Below, piece after piece: positions 1-6,009 of a stretch of 10,012 nt of DNA. The notes under the pieces were generated by a model. The model did no database searches. It was not told the DNA's origin and was given only the letters and a program-made list of their open reading frames with translations. The stretch is from Thermoplasmata archaeon (GTDB lineage: Archaea > Thermoplasmatota > Thermoplasmata > Thermoplasmatales > Thermoplasmataceae), in contig JAJYZU010000033.1 in NCBI GenBank assembly GCA_021799755.1, forward strand, positions 1-10,012, read 5' to 3'. Every line of letters begins with the position of its first letter. Positions within the stretch are counted from its first letter, which is position 1. The position numbers and the translations under genes are program-made.

Positions 1-281
1 ATGTCAAAGCCGATTAAAACGAGCTGCAGAATGAACATTACGAAATCAACTATTATTTCGATGGAAGCCAATGTGATTATAAACGCGGTATCTATCGTGA
101 GCAGAACAAAGACTACCTTCGTGTTTGGCAGGGGCTTCAGTGCGTTGGGATTGAACTCGTCTTTGAATTCCCTGAACTGCTTCCCTCCAAAATAGGTGTG
201 AAGGACAGCGAAAACCGCTGGTGCAATCGCAAAAACCGTAAAGACAAGTATCATCACACCAAAAAATAGTACGGAATTCAT
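1..281 (-). CDS. Partial multi-helix membrane protein (3' end outside window)
   Basis: Reading the minus strand from ATG at 281 gives an uninterrupted frame of 93 codons that runs off the left edge. The product is strongly hydrophobic. Residues about 3-28 form one membrane helix, a polar loop (about 31-54, rich in Lys, Asp, Asn and Pro) follows, and residues 55-92 form one long or two short further helices. I do not recognise the family, and with the C-terminus missing no function can be assigned. An in-frame ATG at 296 would add five residues (MSWHL), but a TATA-like box at 307-315 lies 26-34 nt upstream of 281, which fits a leaderless mRNA starting there. The gene is divergent from the PH-domain gene. 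Two other frames are open over part of this stretch, but only this one has the helix-loop-helix hydrophobic pattern of a real protein. Confidence 0.72.
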   Translation of the reverse strand, partial: MNSVLFFGVMILVFTVFAIAPAVFAVLHTYFGGKQFREFKDEFNPNALKPLPNTKVVFVLLTIDTAFIITLASIEIIVDFVMFILQLVLIGFD

Positions 282-306
282 AAGGTGCCAACTCATAACC
301 CATCGA

Positions 307-315
307 TATTTAAAA
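307..315 (-). promoter_or_regulatory. TATA-like box for the left-edge membrane protein gene
   Basis: On the minus strand this reads TTTTAAATA and lies 26-34 nt upstream of the ATG at 281, the usual archaeal TATA distance from a transcription start. That would make the transcript leaderless, as is common in Thermoplasmatales. It was identified by eye only. Confidence 0.45.
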
Positions 316-424
316 CTTCACTAAAAAATAAAATGCTGTCACAAATATCAGGCGGCAACGTTTTGAACCACATATATGCTGTGAAATACTTCCATGGTAT
401 TGATCAGCGAATCATGGTAAAAGG

Positions 425-433
425 TTTATATTC
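425..433 (+). promoter_or_regulatory. TATA-like box for the PH-domain/CinA operon
   Basis: The motif TTTATATTC is centred about 23 nt upstream of the ATG at 452, so transcription would begin at or very near that codon (leaderless). The 170-bp gap at 282-451 appears to hold only this promoter and the divergent one at 307-315. A small open frame crossing it (285-485) looks non-coding. Confidence 0.45.
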
Positions 434-451
434 ATTTCGGATGCAACTTCA

Positions 452-1114
452 ATGCCTATCTACGAACCCAATGAAAAGGAGATAATGAAAGAATACGTAA
501 CGCTCATTAAGGGTGAAGAAGAGGAATCTGAAGGAACGCTCTTTCTCACTGACAAGAGGCTGATTTATGAAAGAAAAGGGAAGCGTGGTGTTTTCAAGGC
601 AACCTCCCCGCAGGTGGTGATCGACATTCCTCTCTACGAGATAACGAATCTGTCAAATGCAATACCCAAGTTCAAGGCGTTTACCAAAAAAACCATAACG
701 GTAGAATACAACATTGGCGATCACAGGGAATCATCAAGGTTTGAGGTCAAGAAACCTAAGGAATGGAACGAGAACATAAGGAAATGGGCGGTTGATTCAA
801 AGCGCATTCATGATGAAGAACTCAGAAGATCAGAGGAGGAGGCTCACAGAAAGCAGGTCGAGATGGCAAGGGCAAAGGCCGGCACAACAAATGTTGGAGT
901 GATGAATGTAAACACCGGATCAGGTAAGGATACTCATCCCGACAGATCAGCTCCCAAAGACACATTCATTGATGCGGAGGATGCTGGCACAACACAGCTC
1001 CAGACTATGACCAGAAGCCCACCAGCAAAAGCAAAGAAAAAATGCAAGGAGTGCGGTTATCCTCTGGATGATAACATGAAATATTGCCCAAACTGTGGAA
1101 CAAAGGTCGAATAA
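452..1114 (+). CDS. PH-like domain protein with charged helix and C-terminal zinc ribbon
   Basis: This encodes 220 residues with three visible parts. Residues about 12-115 look like a GRAM/bacterial PH-like beta-barrel: a GTLFLTDKRLIYERKGKRG segment (28-46) is typical of the first strands, followed by VVIDIPLYEITNLS (55-68) and a closing amphipathic helix (102-115). Residues about 116-143 are a highly charged helix, and 144-195 a low-complexity, probably disordered linker. Residues 198-215 form a zinc ribbon with Cys pairs CKEC (198/201) and CPNC (212/215). There is no signal peptide or membrane segment, so the protein is probably cytoplasmic. PH-like folds of this kind often bind lipids or proteins; the ligand here is unknown. 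ATG 452 fits a leaderless transcript from the TATA box at 425. An alternative ATG at 485 has a GGAG motif (478-481) only 3 nt upstream. The CinA-family gene follows after 4 nt, suggesting an operon. Confidence 0.82.
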   Translation: MPIYEPNEKEIMKEYVTLIKGEEEESEGTLFLTDKRLIYERKGKRGVFKATSPQVVIDIPLYEITNLSNAIPKFKAFTKKTITVEYNIGDHRESSRFEVKKPKEWNENIRKWAVDSKRIHDEELRRSEEEAHRKQVEMARAKAGTTNVGVMNVNTGSGKDTHPDRSAPKDTFIDAEDAGTTQLQTMTRSPPAKAKKKCKECGYPLDDNMKYCPNCGTKVE

Positions 1115-1118
1115 ACGC

Positions 1119-1892
1119 ATGGCAGTAAAAAGATCAACCATAATTACCATCGGAAATGAAATTCTTAAGGGCAGAACCATTAATACCAACTTTGCAAAAA
1201 TTGGGAAAGTTCTGACGTTTTCAGGATACGAAGTGTTCAGGGGTTTTGTAGTGGACGACAGTCTTGAATCAATATCGTGGGCCATCAGATCCGCTCTTGA
1301 AGTTTCTGACATGGTAGTAACCACCGGAGGTCTTGGACCGACATTCGATGATATGACACTCAAAGGGGTTTCATCCGCGATTGGAAGGGAAATGATTTAT
1401 TCTGAAGAGGCAATGGAACAGTTGAAGGGATGGTATTCGCACCTTAATCTGGAAATGACACCTGAAAGAAAGAAAATGGCGTATGTCCCAGAGGGGTCAG
1501 AAATAATTGAGAATCCGGTTGGGGCAGCACCTGGAATACTGCTTCGCATGGATCAGAAGATGCTTGTAAGTCTTCCAGGCGTGCCTGCAGAAATGGAAGC
1601 AATGTTGGACCTTGTTCTCGATCGAATTAAGAACCCGGGTTCCTATTATCTTGAGAAAAGTACTAAATTTTACGGCATCATGGAAAGCACATTCGCACCT
1701 TATGTCAATGAAATAATGAAGAGGGAAAATGGACTTGTATACATCAAGAGCCATCCCCTGAACAGAGAGAATAATTTTCCCGGAATTGAGATTGAAGTTT
1801 CTGCAAGGTCAGAAAGCCAAGAAAGGGCTGAACAGACAGTTGACTCCATAATGAATGAACTTACGGAAGTCGCAAAGAAACTGAAATCATGA
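1119..1892 (+). CDS. CinA-family (COG1058, MoCF-like nucleotide-binding) protein
   Basis: This encodes 257 residues from the ATG at 1119, 4 nt after the previous stop; an upstream in-frame ATG at 1095 lies inside the preceding gene and is unlikely. Family motifs run in order: GNEILKGRTINTN (12-24), TTGGLGPTFDDMT (68-80), NPVGAAPG (132-139) and LPGVPAEM (152-159). These define the N-terminal CinA domain, which shares its fold with the molybdopterin-binding MoaB/MogA proteins. The bacterial C-terminal nicotinamide-nucleotide amidase domain is absent, as is usual for archaeal members. In bacterial homologues this domain has been linked to ADP-ribose/dinucleotide pyrophosphatase activity in NAD metabolism; the archaeal activity is less certain. 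Residues 175-257 form the small accessory domain of archaeal and full-length CinA proteins. The gene ends tail to tail with the next gene, overlapping it by 6 bp. Confidence 0.9.
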   Translation: MAVKRSTIITIGNEILKGRTINTNFAKIGKVLTFSGYEVFRGFVVDDSLESISWAIRSALEVSDMVVTTGGLGPTFDDMTLKGVSSAIGREMIYSEEAMEQLKGWYSHLNLEMTPERKKMAYVPEGSEIIENPVGAAPGILLRMDQKMLVSLPGVPAEMEAMLDLVLDRIKNPGSYYLEKSTKFYGIMESTFAPYVNEIMKRENGLVYIKSHPLNRENNFPGIEIEVSARSESQERAEQTVDSIMNELTEVAKKLKS

Positions 1893-3122
1893 CTTCGTTT
1901 TGTCTGAATCTATGCCCATTATCCTTGAGACAGGCGTGGCGAGATCCCCCAGAAGCTTGAGTCTGTCCTTCGCATAATCTCCAGTGAGGAGCGAAGTTAT
2001 GGGTATAAATTCATTTTCCTGGAATTTCAATGCATTTATTTTGGATACGACAATCTTGCTCATTCCTACAAGCAGATAAGGTAAATCCATGGAGGACAGT
2101 ATGTCATTCTCATCGAGCATCAGCTTTGTTAGTCTGAGTTTATGTTTCTCCATCTCCATGAATGTGGTGAAGAGGAGCTTTAGCACATTCGTTAGCGTGC
2201 TTACATCGAGCGCATTGGTCAGGCCGTGCTGGTTCATTATATCAACAGTCTGAGAACTGTCAGAATATTCGGCACCGAGAATAGAATTGTCTTCATAACT
2301 GGTAAGGGAGAATTTTGCCGTCGCAGCTTTTTCATCGTCCCTGAATATTACTGTGAGGCTCTTGTCTGATAAATCTGCTTCGGCAAGATAGTATTTATCG
2401 ATCTTCTCAAAATCCACAGCCGGCTCCTTGCTTGCCCAGGTGGATGCAAACCTCACAGGAAGCTTGAAACCCTTGTACAATGTGGAGAATGTGAGAATCG
2501 AAGAAAAAAGATCCAGATCCGCAGTTCTGAGAGAGAATTCATAGTTCAGGCTCACATCCTCAACGACATTCTGCTTGCTTTTGAAATCCTTTCCGGGAAT
2601 AGACAGGGAACTGTCATATTTTGTAATAATGCGATAAGAAGCTCTGCCATCATAGGAACCATTCACAAGTTTCATCGAGATCCTGACTGAATCTGTGGGA
2701 AGAGAAAAACTGAGAAAATACGATTCAACCGCTTTGACGGCCTTTTCTTTTTCCTGGCTGGCGGAGTTTTCAAGATCCGATAGATTCTTTCCCATAGATT
2801 CAGAGAGAGTCCCCTTGTACATTGTGACTGCAGAATCGGCGAACGACCTTATCTTTTCAACAAGATCCTTTATGTCTGGAAGTCCAAATGATGACACCTT
2901 GGAATCAAGATAGGATGATATGTCAGGTACCAGTGTGTCAAGCAAAGCAATCTTTGCCTTTATTTCAGCCTTCAAAGCTTCAGACTTAACCTTAAGATCG
3001 CTGTACTGGTTCATTGATACTATGGCCTGAACAGGGTTGTTAAGCAGATTTTTTAACGCATCTTCGGGTTTGAAATTAATTCCCGTAATCGACATTGATA
3101 GACCCGTAATTGCATAGGACAT
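1887..3122 (-). CDS. Unrecognised soluble protein of 411 residues
   Basis: I do not recognise this protein. From the ATG at 3122 it is 411 residues, with no signal peptide, no membrane segment and no cysteine at all. Residues about 20-135 are predominantly helical and charged, with heptad-like stretches (44-65, 84-104, 110-137) that could form a coiled coil. Residues about 140-290 look beta-rich, with alternating polar and hydrophobic residues. Residues about 297-405 return to helices. The frame stays open another 52 codons upstream (to 3278), but that extension crosses a good TATA box at 3166-3178 and has atypical composition, so ATG 3122 is preferred; it implies a leader of roughly 20-25 nt. 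The gene is divergent from the two-helix protein/APC permease pair and convergent with the CinA-family gene. A structural or scaffold role is possible from the helical content but unproven. Confidence 0.78.
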   Translation of the reverse strand: MSYAITGLSMSITGINFKPEDALKNLLNNPVQAIVSMNQYSDLKVKSEALKAEIKAKIALLDTLVPDISSYLDSKVSSFGLPDIKDLVEKIRSFADSAVTMYKGTLSESMGKNLSDLENSASQEKEKAVKAVESYFLSFSLPTDSVRISMKLVNGSYDGRASYRIITKYDSSLSIPGKDFKSKQNVVEDVSLNYEFSLRTADLDLFSSILTFSTLYKGFKLPVRFASTWASKEPAVDFEKIDKYYLAEADLSDKSLTVIFRDDEKAATAKFSLTSYEDNSILGAEYSDSSQTVDIMNQHGLTNALDVSTLTNVLKLLFTTFMEMEKHKLRLTKLMLDENDILSSMDLPYLLVGMSKIVVSKINALKFQENEFIPITSLLTGDYAKDRLKLLGDLATPVSRIMGIDSDKTKS

Positions 3123-3165
3123 AATAATTACTTCACGTTTATGAATCCCATTTGGTATCGGTAGC

Positions 3166-3178
3166 TTTTTATATATTT
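3166..3178 (-). promoter_or_regulatory. TATA box for the 411-residue protein gene
   Basis: Read on the minus strand this is AAATATATAAAAA, the best TATA match in the window. The expected start, 25 or so nt downstream, falls near 3145 and leaves a leader of about 23 nt before ATG 3122. The leader contains only a weak Shine-Dalgarno-like GTGAAG. Confidence 0.55.
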
Positions 3179-3317
3179 CAGACCACCCAAATGTTTTTAT
3201 CAACACGTGGATGAAAGACGCATGTTCCGCCCACAAAATTACCATATTTTCATTAACGCTCCACGGTACCAGTCTCATAATTGGATTCGTATCCCGAGAG
3301 TACAGAGAACAGTCAAC

Positions 3318-3328
3318 AAAAAATTTAA
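3318..3328 (+). promoter_or_regulatory. TATA-like box for the two-helix protein/APC permease operon
   Basis: The AT-rich stretch AAAAAATTTAA lies about 30-40 nt upstream of the GTG at 3358, predicting a start around 3350 and a very short leader. Between this box and the opposite-facing TATA box at 3166-3178 (3179-3317) I see no other clear feature, although open frames from both genes extend into it. Confidence 0.4.
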
Positions 3329-3357
3329 GGGATAAAGACTACAGTTATTGTGGTAGC

Positions 3358-3837
3358 GTGGAAGGCGAAAGAAAGGATAGCTTTGATGGCCTAGTGAATC
3401 AGGCATTTCTTGATGTTAAAGCCATGATGATCCTGAGTTCCACCGTTCAGGACCCAGACACTCTGATCAAGAAGAAATTCATTGAATCACCCGACGAGGA
3501 TATACGAAACTTCAGAATGATGCTTTCTGAGAGCACCCCGACAAGGCAAAACGTGGTATTTGTAATGGGTATAGGAGAAATGATTCTTGCAGTATTTCTG
3601 TCCATTTTTGGTTTAATATTTTCAATTCCTGCTGTACTGGGATATGATTCGGTCACAACGGCCGGCAACTACTTTCAGGGTGTTCAAAACGCCCTTTACC
3701 AACTATCATCTTCATACCCAATAACAGCGTTCCTGGATTTTGTGGTGGCGGTGCTGCTCCTTGTCGCAGCGTTTTTCTCGCTGAAGCAGGCGGCTTATGA
3801 ACTGAAAAGGGTAGGACTCAGGATTCAGAGAAAATGA
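3358..3837 (+). CDS. Small two-helix membrane protein
   Basis: From GTG 3358 this encodes 159 residues. The N-terminal 65 residues are soluble and charged. Two membrane helices follow, at about 66-94 and 120-142, joined by a roughly 25-residue loop, and a basic tail (about 143-159) suggests a cytoplasmic C-terminus. With two helices the N-terminus would also be cytoplasmic. The frame is open back to an ATG at 3211, but that extension overlaps the likely promoter and contains a Cys- and His-bearing segment unlike the rest; an ATG at 3424 is a third option. The stop overlaps the start of the APC permease (ATGA), so the two are probably translationally coupled and may act together. I do not recognise the family; an accessory subunit of the permease is only an inference. 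Confidence 0.72.
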   Translation: MEGERKDSFDGLVNQAFLDVKAMMILSSTVQDPDTLIKKKFIESPDEDIRNFRMMLSESTPTRQNVVFVMGIGEMILAVFLSIFGLIFSIPAVLGYDSVTTAGNYFQGVQNALYQLSSSYPITAFLDFVVAVLLLVAAFFSLKQAAYELKRVGLRIQRK

Positions 3838-5798
3838 CTGAAGGTGAGAATTCTCAGGATAATATCAGCAGGGATATTGATGATTCAGGGCCAGCTGATA
3901 GATATTTCAAAAAAATCAGCCAGTACAAGGACAGATTTCTGCTTTCATCGCTCGTTGGAAAACTGCTCTTGAGAAGGAGAAAGATTGGGCTTATATCCAA
4001 AACGGTATCATTTGCAGTTGGAATAGTCCTCATTTTGGTATCATTAGTGCTGATTGTGGATATCTTTGTGCACAGATCCTCATACTATGGCATAGGTGCA
4101 CCAGGAATTCTGCTGATGATACTTGTCATTCTGATATTGGTATCAGGAGTTTTTTTAACAGCATTGCTTCCAGAATCCGTTAAGGTGAGATTTCTGAGGC
4201 CGTTTGTCAGGGGTCAGAACAATCCGACCTATGGGTTTTACACCATGCTGGCCATTGGGATCGGATCCACAATCGGATCCCCGCTGTTTGTGCTGATTCC
4301 GGTAAACGTTATGCAATACGCTTTGATTTCCATAATTTCACTGGTCGTGGCCGGATCGCTTTCCGTCGGTCTCGGTCTTGTCTATTCCTACCAGTTCAGG
4401 TATACGCTGCGGGAGGGGATTGATGTTGTGGGGGGTTCAGGAATAGTCAGGCATTCCGCCGGTCATAAGAGCCTCAGATACTTCATCACCCGTATATCGG
4501 GATGGATCGCAAACACAGCCCTTGCAGCTTATTCAGCACTTCTTTTTGTCGAGTTTGATTTCGGCGTGATGTCCAGGATGCTCAATGGTTACGGCATATC
4601 ATCCTTGGAGGTTAATACCATTGTATTTGTGATCGCAGCTGTTTTTGTACTGTGGTTCATCATCAACGCCCTCTTTGAGAAAAGGTTCCTCAGACAGATC
4701 GGCAACGTGCAGATTATCCTTGTAATATTCATGGTGCTGATGCTGGTGGTGGAAAGTTTCAATCTGGGTTTCAGGGGGCACTGGAACATGTCAGGCTTGC
4801 TTGCCCTGAACGGATATAACTGGATAGAGGACATTATAATCAACACGGGTTATCTGTACATCATATTCTTTGGCTTTCAGGAAATACTGACGCTCAACAG
4901 GGAAGGTCTTGATAAGTCCAGGATCCCACTCGGAAAGAAGTTGTTTGGTAAGGAAGAGGTCGGAAAGGAGACGTACATCTCTGCGGCTGTTGTCCTGACT
5001 GTGATAATCTCATCACTTGTGAATATTCTGTTTGCGATTGCCGTTTTTGCAGTCAAACCCTCACTTTCAGTCATCGATACAAAATCGATTCCCGCAATAT
5101 ACATAGCAAAGGAGTTTACGGGTGTATACTGGGAGGTAATAATGGCCATCATTTTTCTTGTCGCATCCGTTACAACTTTTGTGCCGGCATTCTTCTCGGC
5201 TTCCAGGCACCTGGGTGCCCTCGGAGAGGACGGTTTCCTTCCAAAGGCAATAACATCCCTCTCATGGGTGATAACTCTTCTGCTCATAGCAGTTCTATAC
5301 ACAGTCAGCAGCGGATTTCTGGTAAGCATCACAGATTTCATGATACTGATAAGCCTTGCACTGATCAGTCTGTCTGCAATCTGGCTTAAGAAGACAAGAC
5401 TGAGAGAACTGGACAAATGGCAGAAGTTTTCCATTCTTGTGGCCGGTATGGGGTTTGTCAGTGCCGGTGCACTCTATGTGATCGAGGCCCCGGTTGTGAT
5501 ATTCGGCGTTTTTGCTATACTGCTTACGTATCTGTTCTATGACGTGCTTGATCTTGGGCAGATAGGGACCTCCGTTTTCCTTCTCCTCCTTGATGCAGGG
5601 GGAATAGTTATGACACTTCTTTTCCCCTATCCTGAAATCGCAGTTTTGAGATCTCCCATACCCATACCATTGGGATTAACACATGAATCATTTCTTATTG
5701 ACACACTGCTGCTCGCCATAATCGTGCTTGGATTAAACCTGTTTCTGGATATTCTGATACTCGGAAGGACATCATACAGAAAAAAGATCTTCACGTGA
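3834..5798 (+). CDS. APC-superfamily amino-acid/polyamine-type permease
   Basis: This encodes 654 residues with about 15-16 hydrophobic segments. The APC core is recognisable: the first core helix contains the unwound-helix motif IGIGSTIGSP (141-150), a GFQEILTLNREG segment (347-358) matches the sixth core helix and the following loop, and SRHLGALGEDGFLP (457-470) matches the signature SRxLxALxxDGxLP after the eighth. These proteins couple uptake or exchange of amino acids, polyamines or related solutes to ion gradients; the substrate cannot be read from the sequence. It is longer than the usual 430-500 residues: a charged 50-residue N-terminus and two additional helices (about 57-79 and 88-112) precede the core, and further helices follow at the C-terminus (about 579-597 and 619-643). 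It overlaps the preceding two-helix protein by 4 nt (ATGA), with no strong Shine-Dalgarno motif. Confidence 0.88.
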   Translation: MTEGENSQDNISRDIDDSGPADRYFKKISQYKDRFLLSSLVGKLLLRRRKIGLISKTVSFAVGIVLILVSLVLIVDIFVHRSSYYGIGAPGILLMILVILILVSGVFLTALLPESVKVRFLRPFVRGQNNPTYGFYTMLAIGIGSTIGSPLFVLIPVNVMQYALISIISLVVAGSLSVGLGLVYSYQFRYTLREGIDVVGGSGIVRHSAGHKSLRYFITRISGWIANTALAAYSALLFVEFDFGVMSRMLNGYGISSLEVNTIVFVIAAVFVLWFIINALFEKRFLRQIGNVQIILVIFMVLMLVVESFNLGFRGHWNMSGLLALNGYNWIEDIIINTGYLYIIFFGFQEILTLNREGLDKSRIPLGKKLFGKEEVGKETYISAAVVLTVIISSLVNILFAIAVFAVKPSLSVIDTKSIPAIYIAKEFTGVYWEVIMAIIFLVASVTTFVPAFFSASRHLGALGEDGFLPKAITSLSWVITLLLIAVLYTVSSGFLVSITDFMILISLALISLSAIWLKKTRLRELDKWQKFSILVAGMGFVSAGALYVIEAPVVIFGVFAILLTYLFYDVLDLGQIGTSVFLLLLDAGGIVMTLLFPYPEIAVLRSPIPIPLGLTHESFLIDTLLLAIIVLGLNLFLDILILGRTSYRKKIFT

Positions 5799-5800
5799 CT

Positions 5801-5809
5801 GGTTTTTCC
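5801..5809 (+). terminator. Possible U-tract terminator after the APC permease
   Basis: A short run (GGTTTTTCC) immediately follows the permease stop codon. Archaeal RNA polymerase can terminate at U-rich tracts without a hairpin, and a separate promoter for the thiamine operon follows, so termination here makes sense. The tract is short and the call is weak. Confidence 0.3.
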
Positions 5810-5840
5810 TTGTACTGACGCACTTAGCGAAAACTAGCGG

Positions 5841-5861
5841 ATATCCCTAGGAAAAGGATAT
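5841..5861. repeat. Inverted repeat ATATCC-N9-GGATAT upstream of the riboswitch
   Basis: Perfect 6-bp arms at 5841-5846 and 5856-5861 flank a 9-nt centre (CTAGGAAAA). The right arm runs into the AT-rich element proposed as the TATA box of the thiamine operon, so this could be a regulator-binding site. It could equally be chance. It lies upstream of the probable transcription start and so is not part of the leader RNA. Confidence 0.4.
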
Positions 5862-5866
5862 TAAGT
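5856..5866 (+). promoter_or_regulatory. Probable TATA element of the thiamine-transport operon
   Basis: GGATATTAAGT lies about 26 nt upstream of roughly 5882-5886, which is where the 5' strand of riboswitch helix P1 begins. An AAAAG stretch just upstream (5852-5856) may serve as the TFB recognition element. The position is set mainly by the need for the RNA to begin before P1. Confidence 0.4.
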
Positions 5867-5882
5867 ATTTTGTAATCATTAA

Positions 5883-5980
5883 AAAGCTAGGGGAGCGAAA
5901 GTAGAAGCTGAGAGGACAGTGTTAAAACTGCCGACCCTTGAACCTGATCCGGGTAATTCCGGCGGAGGAAAGCATGCTTT
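5883..5980 (+). ncRNA. TPP riboswitch (THI element) aptamer
   Basis: This aptamer binds thiamine pyrophosphate and controls the operon that follows. Universal motifs are present: GGGGAGC (5890-5896), CTGAGA (5908-5913), ACCCTTGAACCTGATC (5934-5949) and GGGTAATTCCGGCGGAGGAA (5951-5970). Helices can be drawn by eye: P1 AAAGC/GCTTT (5883-5887 with 5976-5980); P2 GGG/CCC (5891-5893 with 5935-5937); a short AGC/GCT stem (5894-5896 with 5907-5909); an extra hairpin at 5914-5932 (GG-CAGT/ACTG-CC with a bulged A); and P5 CCGG/CCGG (5949-5952 with 5959-5962). The pattern matches the bacterial and Thermoplasmatales class closely, and the downstream thiamine transporter genes confirm it. High TPP is expected to reduce expression. 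Confidence 0.96.
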
Positions 5981-5991
5981 GTCCATCGCTG

Positions 5992-6003
5992 CTCTGGTAG
6001 GAG
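5992..6003 (+). promoter_or_regulatory. Candidate Shine-Dalgarno-sequestering hairpin of the riboswitch
   Basis: CTCT (5992-5995) can pair with GGAG (6000-6003), closing a GGTA tetraloop. GGAG is the Shine-Dalgarno motif, placed 6 nt before the ATG at 6010, the best such motif in the window. The neighbouring GCTCT (5991-5995) is also complementary to GGAGC (5892-5896) in the aptamer's P2 region. A switch is therefore conceivable: with TPP bound, P2 forms and CTCT masks the ribosome site; without TPP, GCTCT pairs upstream and the site is free. The helix is only 4 bp with one G-U pair, so this is a hypothesis. Confidence 0.4.
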
Positions 6004-6009
6004 AATCAT

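Noticed and set aside
285..485. 66-codon plus-strand open frame across the divergent promoter region
   Set aside because: It crosses both proposed TATA boxes, overlaps the start of the PH-domain gene in another frame, and has no protein-like pattern.
947..1363. 138-codon minus-strand open frame spanning the PH-domain/CinA junction
   Set aside because: It is antisense to the zinc-ribbon Cys pairs and the CinA TTGGLGPT motif, both of which clearly code on the plus strand.
3123..3278. 52-codon N-terminal extension of the 411-residue protein
   Set aside because: It runs through the TATA box at 3166-3178 and has Trp- and His-rich composition unlike the rest of the protein.
3211..3357. 49-codon N-terminal extension of the two-helix protein
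   Set aside because: It overlaps the promoter region and the likely TATA element at 3318-3328; the GTG at 3358 sits at the right distance from that element.
4260..4280. Direct repeat ATCGGATCC, twice within 21 bp
   Set aside because: It encodes the repeated Ile-Gly-Ser of the APC first-helix motif in frame, so it is explained by the protein sequence rather than being a DNA element.
4877..5434. 185-codon minus-strand open frame opposite the APC permease
   Set aside because: It lies wholly within well-supported permease helices and motifs, and its composition is that of an antisense of hydrophobic codons.
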